A stretch of 64,000 nucleotides of DNA from Algoriphagus sp. (GCF_029254265.1 NZ_JAQWXX010000132.1:1-64000), one strand, 5' to 3'. Positions 19,661-30,033 are shown, counted from the stretch's first letter. The notes: generated by a model not told the origin, from the letters alone. Made by a program: numbers and translations.

Positions 19661-20592
19661 TGAAATCTGTCAAAGCCTTTGCCCCAGCTACTGTAGCCAA
19701 CGTTTCTTGCGGTTTCGATATTCTTGGATTTGCCATCGATGCGATGGGGGATACAGTCGAACTTGTGCTCAAAGACGAGCCTGGACTTCGGGTAGTTTCT
19801 ATTGAAGGAGATCAAGGAAGGTTGCCTTTGGAAGCTTCCAAAAACGCCTGCGCAGTGGCAATTCAAGCCATGCTTGATGAACTAGGGATTAATCCTGGGA
19901 TTGACATATATCTTAAAAAGGGTTTGCCGCTAGGATCAGGAATGGGGTCAAGTGCAGCTAGTGCAGTGGCAGCAATAGTGGCTGCCAATGAGCTTTTGGC
20001 GAATCCTTTTGATAAAAAAGATTTACTCCCCTTTGCGATCGTTTCCGAAAAAGTGGCTTGTGGAGCTGGACATGCTGATAATGTAGCTCCTAGCTTATTG
20101 GGTGGGTTTGTTTTGATTCGTGATTATCACCCATTGGATGTGATCAAATTACATGTTCCAGATCAATTGTACTGTACGCTGTTGCATCCTCACTTTGAGT
20201 TGAATACTGCGGATTCCAGATCGGTATTGCGAGATCAAATCCCGATGAAAGTATCTACTATTCAGTCTGGTAATGTTGCCGGTTTGATTGCTGGATTGTA
20301 TCAGGAAGATTATGATTTGATTTCTCGGTCTCTCAAGGATGTGATTGCGGAGCCCTATCGTGCAGTTTTAATTCCTGGATTTTATGAGATCCGAGAGGCT
20401 TTAAAAGATGCTGGAGCATTGGGGGTGGGGATTTCAGGGTCTGGACCTACACTTTTTGCACTTTCCAAAGGGGTAGGGAATTCAGCTAAAATCGCAGCTG
20501 CGGCACAAGAAATCTATCAAACCATCGGTTTGGAAGTAGACACCTATTTCTCAAAAATCAACACTCAAGGGGCTTATGTGATTCAGGGTTAA
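19660..20592 (+). CDS. thrB: homoserine kinase
   Basis: GHMP kinase motif KKGLPLGSGMGSSAASAVAAI; start overlaps the thrA stop. Confidence 0.95.
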   Translation: MKSVKAFAPATVANVSCGFDILGFAIDAMGDTVELVLKDEPGLRVVSIEGDQGRLPLEASKNACAVAIQAMLDELGINPGIDIYLKKGLPLGSGMGSSAASAVAAIVAANELLANPFDKKDLLPFAIVSEKVACGAGHADNVAPSLLGGFVLIRDYHPLDVIKLHVPDQLYCTLLHPHFELNTADSRSVLRDQIPMKVSTIQSGNVAGLIAGLYQEDYDLISRSLKDVIAEPYRAVLIPGFYEIREALKDAGALGVGISGSGPTLFALSKGVGNSAKIAAAAQEIYQTIGLEVDTYFSKINTQGAYVIQG

Positions 20593-20636
20593 CCCGGAAA
20601 AATGTACCCAAGTTTTAATTAGTAGCACTTCTCCGT

Positions 20637-21935
20637 ATGAAATTTTATAGCACATCCAATTCCTCCCACAAGGTTTCACTTTCTGAAGCTGTAATTAAAG
20701 GTTTGGCTCCGGATCAAGGATTATATATGCCTGAGGAGATTCCAATTTTGGAGGAATCTTTCTATGCGGACTTTTCAACAATGACTTTTCAGGAGATTGG
20801 CTATAAAGTCATTGATGCGCTTTTTTCTTCTGCACTTAGTGATTCTCAAATCAGGGAGTTAGTAGATCATACATTGGTTTTTGATGCGCCACTAGTGGAG
20901 GTGAAACATGATGTCTACAGTTTGGAGCTTTTTCATGGACCAACGCTGGCATTTAAGGATTTTGGAGCTCGGTTTTGTTCAAAATTGATGAGCATGCTAC
21001 TAACTAAATCGGATCAAAAAGTTCGAGTCTTGGTGGCAACATCCGGAGATACAGGAAGTGCCGTTGCAAATGGTTTCCTTGGTGTGGAGGGAGTGGAAGT
21101 GATTATTCTTTTTCCGAAAGGAAAAGTAAGTGAGTTACAAGAAAAGCAGTTTACGACCTTGGGTCAGAATATCATTTCTCTGGAAGTGGAAGGTGTTTTT
21201 GATGATTGCCAGCGAATGGTGAAAGAAGCTTTTCTCGATCCTGAATTGAACCAGAAATTGCTTCTGACTTCGGCGAATTCGATCAATATTGCCCGTTGGA
21301 TTCCACAGTGTTTGTATTATTTCTATGCCTTTTCAAGACTTCCAAAAAATGGCAAAAAGGTTGTTTTTTCTGTACCAAGTGGGAATTTTGGGAATTTGGC
21401 TGCGGGTATTTTAGCGCAAAAAATGGGTTTGCCAATCGACCATTTCGTGGCTGCAACCAATGAAAATAAAGTGGTTCCTCAGTTTTTGTCTGGTGATGCA
21501 TTTTTGGCAAAGCCATCTGTTCAGACAGTTTCCAACAGTATGGATGTAGGAAATCCAAGTAATTTCCCGAGACTTTTGGCTTTATATGATTTCGATGAAA
21601 ATCGCTTAAAGCAGCAGGTCTCCGGCGCTTTTTATTCCGATTCAGAAACTGTGAAAGCAATTCAAAAAGTCAATGAAATAGGATACACTCTTGATCCACA
21701 TGGAGCGGTGGGTTATTTAGGCTTGGTTGATTTTATGAAGGATAACCCGGGCTTTCAAGGAGTATTTTTAGAAACTGCGCACCCTGGAAAATTCAGAGAC
21801 GTGGTGGAAAAAGCACTGGGAGAAAAACTTGTCTTGCCCGAGCGATTAGCAGCTTTTCTGAAAGGAGAGAAAAAGGTGATTCCGATGGAGAATGATTTTG
21901 AGGAGTTTAAGGGGTTTTTGGAAAACCTGGCATAA
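20637..21935 (+). CDS. thrC: threonine synthase
   Basis: GPTLAFKDFGARF, ATSGDTGSAVANGF; follows thrB. Confidence 0.95.
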   Translation: MKFYSTSNSSHKVSLSEAVIKGLAPDQGLYMPEEIPILEESFYADFSTMTFQEIGYKVIDALFSSALSDSQIRELVDHTLVFDAPLVEVKHDVYSLELFHGPTLAFKDFGARFCSKLMSMLLTKSDQKVRVLVATSGDTGSAVANGFLGVEGVEVIILFPKGKVSELQEKQFTTLGQNIISLEVEGVFDDCQRMVKEAFLDPELNQKLLLTSANSINIARWIPQCLYYFYAFSRLPKNGKKVVFSVPSGNFGNLAAGILAQKMGLPIDHFVAATNENKVVPQFLSGDAFLAKPSVQTVSNSMDVGNPSNFPRLLALYDFDENRLKQQVSGAFYSDSETVKAIQKVNEIGYTLDPHGAVGYLGLVDFMKDNPGFQGVFLETAHPGKFRDVVEKALGEKLVLPERLAAFLKGEKKVIPMENDFEEFKGFLENLA

Positions 21936-21938
21936 TAA

Positions 21939-22901
21939 TTATTTGGTTTTATTTAAGGAATACCTCATTTGATTTCCCTCACCTTCAGCTAAAAACATTT
22001 TTTTTTCCACTGCCTTTTTCAAGTCGCGACTTGCTGTTGCAGATGATAAGCTTTTAAACACTTCCATATAATCTTTTCTGCTGAATTCATTTTTGCCTAA
22101 GGTCAAAAAGTAGGAAATGCGCTCATCAGAAGTTAACGTTCTACCGGTAATTTTGAGCATGTTTTCAAGTGAACTATCGATGATTCGAAGCATGTATTCA
22201 ATGAAAACAGTGGATTTTCCAGCTTTGTCACTTGCAGCTAAAGCTTGATAGTACTCTTCTTGGCTTTGACTGATTAATGTTTCAAAAGGTAGAAATTCAA
22301 AAACTGAATACCGCTCTTTTAAAATGATGGTTTGCCAAAGTCGTCCCATTCTTCCATTTCCATCTAGAAACGGGTGAATGAATTCCATTTCATAATGAAA
22401 AACACAGCTTTTGATCAATGCCAGTTCTTGGTCATTTTTAAGGTAATTGAACAGATCTTTCATCAATCCTGGGACATTTTGAGCGGGTGGAGCTAAGTGG
22501 GCTACCTGAGAACCTTTTACGACTCCAACACCTGAAGTTCGGTATTTTCCAGGTTGAGTTATTAATCCTTTCATCAGTGAGCCATGAGCAGAAAGGAAGG
22601 ATTTCTCTGAAACAGATTTTAATGAATCTAAACTTTCATAAACAGCAATAGCATTGATGACTTCGGTAATGTCTTTTTGTGGACCAATAATGCGTTTATT
22701 GTCAACCAATGCAGTTATTTGTTCTTCAGAAAGGGTATTTCCCTCGATTTGTAGAGAGGAATGAATAGTCTTAATTTTATTTTGCTTCCGAAGCTGAGGC
22801 GATTGTTTGTCTAAAAAAAGTGTATTTGCCGCTCCGATTTTCTCAGAGATCGAGCTTATATATTTTAAAATATTAGAAGTTATATCGTAAGGAGGCCTCA
22901 T
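21939..22901 (-). CDS. Fic family protein (putative AMPylase) with C-terminal winged-helix-like domain
   Basis: Fic motif HPFLDGNGRMGR; inhibitory motif SSLQIEGN fitting (S/T)xxxE(G/N); probable start MRPPYDITSNIL. Confidence 0.92.
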   Translation of the reverse strand: MRPPYDITSNILKYISSISEKIGAANTLFLDKQSPQLRKQNKIKTIHSSLQIEGNTLSEEQITALVDNKRIIGPQKDITEVINAIAVYESLDSLKSVSEKSFLSAHGSLMKGLITQPGKYRTSGVGVVKGSQVAHLAPPAQNVPGLMKDLFNYLKNDQELALIKSCVFHYEMEFIHPFLDGNGRMGRLWQTIILKERYSVFEFLPFETLISQSQEEYYQALAASDKAGKSTVFIEYMLRIIDSSLENMLKITGRTLTSDERISYFLTLGKNEFSRKDYMEVFKSLSSATASRDLKKAVEKKMFLAEGEGNQMRYSLNKTK

Positions 22902-22926
22902 TGATAGTATCATTTGATACTATCAA
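22901..22926. promoter_or_regulatory. perfect palindrome at the Fic gene start (candidate operator)
   Basis: TTGATAGTATCA-TT-TGATACTATCAA, 12-bp perfect arms. Confidence 0.6.
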
Positions 22927-22982
22927 AGTTAAAATAATTGGCAAGAAGTAATAAAAAATAAAACTAGTTTTTAGGAGCTGAC

Positions 22983-23957
22983 TTACTTCTTCCGCTCAAT
23001 AGTATAATCCACTAATGCTGCCATTGACGTTTTATATTCCGATTCTGGGAATTGATTCAAAATAACCATCGCCTCTTCGTAAAATCGATACATGGCTTCT
23101 TTGGCGTAATTTAATCCGCCGCTTTTTTTAACAAAGTCAATGACTTCGTTGACCGCTTTTTTATTATCGCTTTTATTTCGGATCAAACTAATAATCCGTC
23201 TTTTCTCAAACCAATCTGCCTGAGAAAGTGCGTAAATCAGCGGCAAAGTCATCTTTTTCTCTTTGATATCGATACCAACTGGCTTACCAATTTCATCATC
23301 ACCATAGTCAAAAAGATCGTCTTTGATCTGGAAAGCCATCCCTACTTTTTCCCCAAAAGTCCGCATCTGTTGGATAGTCTCTATACTGCTAGCTGTACTT
23401 GATGCTCCCACGGCACAGCAGGAAGCCATTAAGCTTGCTGTCTTTTGGCGAATGATCTGATAGTAAACTTCTTCTGTGATATCGAGTTTTCGGGCTTTGG
23501 CGATTTGAAGGAGTTCGCCTTCAGACATTTCCTTTACTGCATTTGATACAATTTTCAACAGATGAAAATCATCGTTGTCTACGCTAAGCAAAAGTCCTCG
23601 GGATAATAGGAAATCCCCAACCAACACGGCTATCTTATTTTTCCACAAGGCATTTACGGAGAAGAAACCTCTTCGATAGTTTGCGTCATCGACTACATCG
23701 TCGTGAACGAGCGTGGCAGTATGTAGCAGTTCAATAAGTGCTGCTCCCCGATGTGTGGACTCGTTAATACCACCTGTCAATCCAGCGCTTAAGAAAACGA
23801 ACATAGGCCGCATTTGCTTACCCTTTCGCTTCACGATGTAATTCATGATATGATCGAGAAGTTTGACTTTGCTTTTCATCAAGTCTTTAAACTTGAGTTC
23901 AAACTCAGTCATTTCGGAAGCAATCGGATCTTGTATTTGCTTGAGGTCTGCTTTCAT
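22983..23957 (-). CDS. polyprenyl (octaprenyl/heptaprenyl-type) diphosphate synthase
   Basis: HTATLVHDDVVDDANYRRG, AFQIKDDLFDY aspartate-rich motifs. Confidence 0.9.
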   Translation of the reverse strand: MKADLKQIQDPIASEMTEFELKFKDLMKSKVKLLDHIMNYIVKRKGKQMRPMFVFLSAGLTGGINESTHRGAALIELLHTATLVHDDVVDDANYRRGFFSVNALWKNKIAVLVGDFLLSRGLLLSVDNDDFHLLKIVSNAVKEMSEGELLQIAKARKLDITEEVYYQIIRQKTASLMASCCAVGASSTASSIETIQQMRTFGEKVGMAFQIKDDLFDYGDDEIGKPVGIDIKEKKMTLPLIYALSQADWFEKRRIISLIRNKSDNKKAVNEVIDFVKKSGGLNYAKEAMYRFYEEAMVILNQFPESEYKTSMAALVDYTIERKK

Positions 23958-24108
23958 CAGGTCTTTGATAGCGTAAAAATACTACCCTTTCTTTCTTGGG
24001 CAATAGTAATCAGTATATAGACATTGAAACAGTCTAAAATCGTTATCGTTTTCAAAATTTCGTATTTTGTTTATGATATCCCAGTATCTATCACAAAACC
24101 TACGCATT

Positions 24109-24588
24109 ATGAAAAATCTTAAAATTGAAATTAAGTGGGCGTTTCTATTTTCTCTGGCCACATTGTTATGGATGGTTGTGGAGAAATCCCTCGGCTGGCA
24201 TGATGAAAAAATCGGAGACCATGCCTCTCTGACAAATATTTTTGCAGTAGTGGCGATTACACTTTATGTTTTTGCTTTGCTAGATAAAAAGCGAAATTAT
24301 TTCAAGGGAGTCATGAATTACAAACAAGGCTTTGCTTCTGGTGCGATTCTATCGGTATTTATAGCAATTCTTAGTCCCTTGACACAGTACATTATCAATA
24401 AATTTATAACTCCGGATTATTTCAACAACATAATCGATTATTCGGTAAGTGCCGGAGAAATGAAACGAGAAGCAGCAGAAGCCTATTTTAATATTCAAAG
24501 CTATATGGTTCAAGCCTCTGTTGGAGCTTTGCTTATGGGGTTGGTTACAACTGCTATTTTAGCATTTTTTCTAAAATCAAAAGGTTAA
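24109..24588 (+). CDS. DUF4199 family membrane protein
   Basis: Four TM segments; MNYKQGFASGAILSVFIAILSPLTQYI; start at ATG 24109. Confidence 0.75.
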   Translation: MKNLKIEIKWAFLFSLATLLWMVVEKSLGWHDEKIGDHASLTNIFAVVAITLYVFALLDKKRNYFKGVMNYKQGFASGAILSVFIAILSPLTQYIINKFITPDYFNNIIDYSVSAGEMKREAAEAYFNIQSYMVQASVGALLMGLVTTAILAFFLKSKG

Positions 24589-24637
24589 TTTCAGATCTTC
24601 TCTCTTTTGATAATTCGGGGGCAGAAGGTCTTTTGAT

Positions 24638-24645
24638 TATCTTTG
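24638..24645 (+). promoter_or_regulatory. putative -7 box TATCTTTG for the GPAT gene
   Basis: Matches TAnnTTTG about 30 nt before the CDS; no convincing -33 box. Confidence 0.3.
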
Positions 24646-24673
24646 ATGAAATTTTTAAAAATAGAAACTCGCT

Positions 24674-26368
24674 TTGGAGGAGAAATACATCAAACATCGA
24701 TACGAACCAATACTTCCAAGTAAGGAAGAATGGCCGGTTGTAAAACTGGCTAGAGAGCGTAAAGAATTTGTAAAAAAAGTCGCTGACCTAGCAGAAAATA
24801 GAATTCTTAAACAAACTGGGAATAATCCTGAAATCCTTAAAGAGGAACTTGAGACGACGCTTTATAGAGAAAAGCTCCGCATCAAGCAAAACCCATGGGT
24901 GGTGGATCCGGATGATGAGGGGGAGTTTTGGGGAGAAGTGAAGTCTTCCTTGCTACATATCAGTAGTGAAGAGAAAAAGACTAGTCGATTCGAAGGCTAT
25001 AAGGCCGTTCTCAATAAAATCACGAATAGATACGCAGAGGAAATCGCCAGTAATTTCAAAGCGACTCACTATAAATTTACACGTAGCGTGGTGACCTATG
25101 GATTTTCCAGATTGTTGAATGCAGCTCGGGTAAAGGGTATTAAGTCTATTTTTAGCAATCAATATACGCTTCAGGATAAAATTCAGATTACTGGAGAAAC
25201 TGATCAGATTCGAGATCTGGCCACCAAGGGGACGATCGTCATGGTTCCTACACATTTTAGTAATTTGGACAGTATTTTGATTGGTTGGATTATTTCCGTT
25301 TTGGGATTGCCTCCGTTTATCTATGGAGCTGGTTTAAACCTATTTAATATTTCCATTTTTGCTTACTTCATGAATGCCTTGGGTGCTTATAAAGTGGATC
25401 GCAGAAAAAAGAATCTGATGTATTTGGAGACTTTGAAGACTTATTCCAAAGAAGCTATTCAGTTTGGTTGCCATAGTTTGTTTTTTCCCGGAGGTACAAG
25501 ATCCAGAAGTGGCACGATCGAATCCAGATTGAAGTTAGGTTTGCTAAGTACTGCAATTGAAGCTCAGCGTGCCAATTACCAAGCGGGGAATAATGAGATA
25601 TCTGGAAAAATATTCATTGTTCCAGTTACGATCAACTATCATTTTGTGCTGGAGGCTCCAAGTTTGATCCGCGATCACCTAAGTTCTACAGGTCAAGAGC
25701 GTTATTACAAAGAGAACGATGAGTTCTCGACCTCATATAAGATTTCGAAGTTTTTGGTCAAGTTTTTTACCAAGGGATCTGATATTTCTGTCTCTATCGG
25801 CAAAGCGATGGACGTCCTTGGTAATTATGTAGACCAAGATGGCAGAACAATTGACAAGAATGGAAGGCAAATTCATACCCGAGACTATTTTATGTCTGAC
25901 GGAGTGGTGACGGTAGATCAGCAGCGCGAAGAAGAATACACGAATATGCTTGGAAAGCGAATAGTTGAGGAATTTCACAAAATCAATCGTGTTTTTAGTT
26001 CACATTTGGTTTCATTCACTGCCTTTGAAATGATCAAGAGGAAAAATCAGAAACTTGATTTGTTTGAATTATTACGTCTTCCTGAGGAGGATTTGATTAT
26101 TTCGTATGAAGAATTCAAACAAGAATGTCAAAATGTTTTGAATGCAATTTTTGAATTAAAATCTCAAAACTTGATCAAAACAGCTCCTCATATGAACCGA
26201 GATATTGAAGAGATTATTAGTCATGGGATGGATAATGTAGGAATGTATCATGCCAAACGCCCTCTGGTGAAGGATTCTTTAGGAAATATCACAACTCAAG
26301 ACATGAGTTTACTCTATTTTTATCACAACAGACTGACAGGATATGGACTCGAAAAACTCTTCAAATGA
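24674..26368 (+). CDS. 1-acyl-glycerol/glycerol-3-phosphate acyltransferase (PlsB/PlsC type)
   Basis: VPTHFSNLDSILIGWII (HX4D-like), FFPGGTRSRSGTIESRLKLG; overlaps gpsA. Confidence 0.85.
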   Translation: MEEKYIKHRYEPILPSKEEWPVVKLARERKEFVKKVADLAENRILKQTGNNPEILKEELETTLYREKLRIKQNPWVVDPDDEGEFWGEVKSSLLHISSEEKKTSRFEGYKAVLNKITNRYAEEIASNFKATHYKFTRSVVTYGFSRLLNAARVKGIKSIFSNQYTLQDKIQITGETDQIRDLATKGTIVMVPTHFSNLDSILIGWIISVLGLPPFIYGAGLNLFNISIFAYFMNALGAYKVDRRKKNLMYLETLKTYSKEAIQFGCHSLFFPGGTRSRSGTIESRLKLGLLSTAIEAQRANYQAGNNEISGKIFIVPVTINYHFVLEAPSLIRDHLSSTGQERYYKENDEFSTSYKISKFLVKFFTKGSDISVSIGKAMDVLGNYVDQDGRTIDKNGRQIHTRDYFMSDGVVTVDQQREEEYTNMLGKRIVEEFHKINRVFSSHLVSFTAFEMIKRKNQKLDLFELLRLPEEDLIISYEEFKQECQNVLNAIFELKSQNLIKTAPHMNRDIEEIISHGMDNVGMYHAKRPLVKDSLGNITTQDMSLLYFYHNRLTGYGLEKLFK

Positions 26369-27401
26369 AAAAGTAATCGGTGTAGTCGGGGTTGGAAGCT
26401 TTGGTACTGCCATAGCAAATATGCTGGCTGAGAAAAATAAAGTGATTGTGTATGCCCGCAAACCAGAAGTAGTCAATGAGATCAATAGTACTAATACTGC
26501 TCAAGGAAAGAATTTGAATCCCACGATTTTAGCAACGAACGAGCCAAAAGATATCTGCGACCGTTGTGATATTTTGTTTTTCATGATCCCATCTTCGGGA
26601 TTTTTGGAGGTCGTAAAAACTTTTGCTCCCTTTCTTTTTCCATATCATCTGATCATTCATGGGACCAAAGGACTCAGCTTAAATCTTAAACCAGGTGAAA
26701 CACTGGATACTGTGAAAAGGCTAAATCGAAATCAAATTCTGACTATGAGCGAGGTGATTCTGCAAGAGACAGTAGCTGTACGAGTGGGGTGTCTTGCAGG
26801 TCCAAATCTCTCTAAAGAATTGATTCAAGGCCAACCGGCGGCCACTGTCATTGCCAGTAAATACAATGAAGTGATTTTGGAAGGACAGCGACTCCTTCGT
26901 TCTGAAAAGTTTCAGGTTTATGGGAATTCTGACATCATAGGTGTTGAGCTATCGGGTGTTTTGAAAAATATAATTGCGATTGCTGCAGGAGCATTAGCAG
27001 GTTTGGGATTGGGAGAAAATGCGAAAGGACTCTTGATCTCCAGAGGAATGGTCGAGATGGTCCATTTAAGTAATGCACTTGGAGGAAGCGTAAAATCCGT
27101 GTTTGGACTAGCCGGAATTGGAGACTTGGTAACTACCTGCAATTCGGTTGACTCGAGAAATTATACAGTAGGCTATAGACTAGCAAAAGGAGAAAGTTTG
27201 GAAGAGATTTTGGCAAGTATGGATGAGGTAGCTGAAGGGATCAATACGGTACGGATCATCAAGGCTTTCTTAGAAACTACTGGACTCCGAGCACCCATCA
27301 CAGAGAATTTGTATAAAGTATTATTTGAAGATCTTGAAATTGAAGAGGCACTTCAGTTTCTGATGAAGTATCCATTTAGTGTGGATGTTGATTTTGTGTA
27401 A
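26343..27401 (+). CDS. gpsA: NAD(P)H-dependent glycerol-3-phosphate dehydrogenase
   Basis: VGVGSFGTAIANMLAEKN, GLAGIGDLVTTCNSVDSRNYTVGYRLAKG. Confidence 0.93.
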   Translation: MDSKNSSNEKVIGVVGVGSFGTAIANMLAEKNKVIVYARKPEVVNEINSTNTAQGKNLNPTILATNEPKDICDRCDILFFMIPSSGFLEVVKTFAPFLFPYHLIIHGTKGLSLNLKPGETLDTVKRLNRNQILTMSEVILQETVAVRVGCLAGPNLSKELIQGQPAATVIASKYNEVILEGQRLLRSEKFQVYGNSDIIGVELSGVLKNIIAIAAGALAGLGLGENAKGLLISRGMVEMVHLSNALGGSVKSVFGLAGIGDLVTTCNSVDSRNYTVGYRLAKGESLEEILASMDEVAEGINTVRIIKAFLETTGLRAPITENLYKVLFEDLEIEEALQFLMKYPFSVDVDFV

Positions 27402-27438
27402 TTTGAATCTGGTCTGCCATAGTTGGTCTTTGAAAGCA

Positions 27439-27480
27439 AAAAATAAGGTTGTCAGAATTACCACTGACAACCTTATTTTT
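27439..27480. terminator. bidirectional terminator hairpin between convergent genes
   Basis: AAAAATAAGGTTGTCAG...CTGACAACCTTATTTTT, 17-bp arms, 8-nt loop. Confidence 0.85.
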
Positions 27481-27510
27481 TATTGAGATTTGAATTAAAA
27501 CTAACCAGCT

Positions 27511-28671
27511 CTATCTCGCTGGAATCATTTTCACAAGCAATCCTGTACCTTCTGTGATTGCATAGATATAGCCATTTGGACTTTGGGAGACTTGTCTTAC
27601 TCGTCCGATATTCTGAAAGAGCTTTTCTTCTGATGAAAAATCAGTCTCATCTAATTCTATTCTGGTGATGTGTTGCTTGGCCAATGCTGCTACCAAAATA
27701 TTCCCTTTCCACTCAGGGTATCGATCAGAAGTAACCAGTGTCATGCCACAAGTTGCTATTGAAGGTGTCCAGTAATGTACCGGCTGTTCCATTCTTTCCT
27801 TTTCTGTGATGTTGGTGATGGGAGTTCCGTTATAGTTGATGCCATAAGTAATTACGGGCCAACCGTAATTTTTTCCTTTTTCGATTAGATTGAGTTCATC
27901 TCCACCTTGTGGTCCATGCTCTACAGACCAGATGCGATTATTAGCTTGATCGTAAATCATTCCTTGAGGATTCCGGTTTCCATAGGTCCAGATCGATTTA
28001 ATAGCATTTGGACTGTTGACAAATGGATTGTCACTTGGGATTGTGCCGTCATCTTTGATCCGATGAATCTTCCCATGAGAATTGGTGAGGTTTTGAGCAT
28101 TATTTTGTGATCCCCTTTCACCATTAGTGAAAAAAAGGAAATTGTCTTTATCAAAAACAATCCTGCTGCCATAATGTGTGCCTCCATTCCAGGCGGGAAC
28201 GGTGACAATTAAGTCTTCAAATTCGCTTGCTTGATTGCCATTGAGCTTAAATCTAGCAACACTCGTGGCGCCTCCTCCCGGAACTGCTTTTGCATAGGAA
28301 ATGTAAATCCAGCCGTTTTGTGAATATTCAGGATGCGGAATAATATCCAACAAGCCTGCCTGGCCATTGACATACATCGCCGGCAGGCCCTGTACTTTTT
28401 GACCGGTGAATTTATCATCTTCAAAAATGAGAATTTCTCCTTTCCGCTCTGTGATAAGCATTTTCTCATTCTCGAGCCATGTTATCCCCCAAGGGTTTTG
28501 AAGACCCGTATATAAGGTGTCAAGCTTGATAGCAAGTTTTTCGGTTGGGGTCGAAAACTCTAGTACTTCTCTTTCCATAACTGGCAATTCGTCTCCCGTT
28601 TTTTGGGAACAGGCGACATTGACAAAAGAAATCAGGATAAAAAGTGGTAAAAGTTTGACTTTCAGTTTCAT
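27511..28671 (-). CDS. PQQ-dependent sugar dehydrogenase (glucose/sorbosone dehydrogenase-like), lipoprotein
   Basis: Lipobox FVNVACSQ; NPWGITWLENEKMLITERKGEI, GGDELNLIEKGKNYGWPVITYG. Confidence 0.88.
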   Translation of the reverse strand: MKLKVKLLPLFILISFVNVACSQKTGDELPVMEREVLEFSTPTEKLAIKLDTLYTGLQNPWGITWLENEKMLITERKGEILIFEDDKFTGQKVQGLPAMYVNGQAGLLDIIPHPEYSQNGWIYISYAKAVPGGGATSVARFKLNGNQASEFEDLIVTVPAWNGGTHYGSRIVFDKDNFLFFTNGERGSQNNAQNLTNSHGKIHRIKDDGTIPSDNPFVNSPNAIKSIWTYGNRNPQGMIYDQANNRIWSVEHGPQGGDELNLIEKGKNYGWPVITYGINYNGTPITNITEKERMEQPVHYWTPSIATCGMTLVTSDRYPEWKGNILVAALAKQHITRIELDETDFSSEEKLFQNIGRVRQVSQSPNGYIYAITEGTGLLVKMIPAR

Positions 28672-28759
28672 GATAATATTTTATTGACATTTAAAAAACG
28701 ATGATGAGTTGAATTAGTTTAATTCGGTTTTAAAAACTTTCGAAATTTTCTGCATAAAA

Positions 28760-28787
28760 AAGTCCCTTTGATTTCTCAAAGGGACTT
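28760..28787 (-). terminator. intrinsic terminator
   Basis: AAGTCCCTTTGA-TTTC-TCAAAGGGACTT with T-run on the minus strand. Confidence 0.8.
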
Positions 28788-28809
28788 CATCACTGCATTT
28801 AAAATGAGG

Positions 28810-29973
28810 TTATCTGATTGGAATCAACTTGATTAATAAGCCTGTTCCTTCAGTAATTGCATAAATATATCCATCAGGGCTTTCTTTTACTTGACGAACA
28901 CGTCCAATATTTTGAAGCATGATTTCTTGAGCTCCGGCTTTTGCCCCGTCCATATCTACTCGATTGATATGCATTTTAGCCAAAGCTCCGATTAGTATGT
29001 CACCCTTCCAAGCAGGGTATCGATCAGAAGTAACCAATGCTACACCTGCAGTCGCTATAGAAGGAACATAATAGGTTAGAGGTTGCTCCATTCCTTCTTT
29101 CTCGGTGATTTCTGTGATAGGAGTTCCATCATAATTCTGACCGTAAGTAATCACGGGCCAGCCATAATTTTTTCCTTTTTCGATCAAGTTTAGCTCATCT
29201 CCACCCATTGGGCCATGCTCAGTTTCATACAATCGATTATTTACTTTGTCGTAAACCATTCCTTGAGGATTTCTATTGCCATAGGTCCAGATCGAACCGA
29301 TAGCACCTTCAACTCCTACAAAAGGGTTGTCTGTAGGGATTCTTCCATCATCATGGATTCTGTGAATTTTACCATGAGAATTAGTCAGGTCTTGTGCGTT
29401 TTCAGGCATATTTCCTTTGTCTCCATTGGAGAAATAAAGATAGCCATCATTGTCAAACACGATTCTGCTTCCGAAGTGACGTCCACCTTTCCAAGCCGGG
29501 CCAGCAGTAATTAATTCTTCCTGTTGTATAGCATTATTGCCTTCTAGCTTGAATCTCATGATTGTGGTAGCTCCCGTGCTATCCGGCATATTTTTACCAT
29601 AAGCAATATAGATCCATCCATTTTCTTCGAACTGAGGATGTGTCGTGATATCCAATAGTCCTGACTGACCGACATTCCAAACAGCAGGTAAGCCTAGTAC
29701 TTTTTCACCAGTAAATTTGTCATCTTGAAAAATCAGGATCTCTCCTTTTTTCTCAGTTACAAGCATTTTTCCATCGGAAAGCCAGGTCATTCCCCATGGA
29801 TTTTCGAATTCGGTGTATAGGGTGTCTACATTTAATAAAAGCTTTTCTGTTTGTACAGCAAAAGTCTCATCAATAGGCTCTTCTACAACTTGATCTTTGG
29901 TCTCACAATTTGTGTAAAGAAAGATTGTACCGGCAACAAGGGCCAATGACCAACTTAATTTAATAGATTTCAT
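28810..29973 (-). CDS. PQQ-dependent sugar dehydrogenase, tandem paralogue
   Basis: Closely similar to the adjacent ORF; lipobox LYTNCET; same GGDELNLIEKGKNYGWPVITYG motif. Confidence 0.88.
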   Translation of the reverse strand: MKSIKLSWSLALVAGTIFLYTNCETKDQVVEEPIDETFAVQTEKLLLNVDTLYTEFENPWGMTWLSDGKMLVTEKKGEILIFQDDKFTGEKVLGLPAVWNVGQSGLLDITTHPQFEENGWIYIAYGKNMPDSTGATTIMRFKLEGNNAIQQEELITAGPAWKGGRHFGSRIVFDNDGYLYFSNGDKGNMPENAQDLTNSHGKIHRIHDDGRIPTDNPFVGVEGAIGSIWTYGNRNPQGMVYDKVNNRLYETEHGPMGGDELNLIEKGKNYGWPVITYGQNYDGTPITEITEKEGMEQPLTYYVPSIATAGVALVTSDRYPAWKGDILIGALAKMHINRVDMDGAKAGAQEIMLQNIGRVRQVKESPDGYIYAITEGTGLLIKLIPIR

Positions 29974-30033
29974 AGATTTTGATTTTAGACCCCCAAGATA
30001 ATAACTCTTTGTAAGACTAATCGCAATCTTTTC

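Noticed and set aside
21283-21660. 125-aa minus-strand ORF inside thrC
   Set aside because: Antisense shadow of a confident gene; no family features.
21939-22913. Fic gene as half of a Fic/Doc-type toxin-antitoxin pair
   Set aside because: No small antitoxin ORF is adjacent, and the inhibitory motif is within the same polypeptide, consistent with a self-inhibited single-chain Fic protein.
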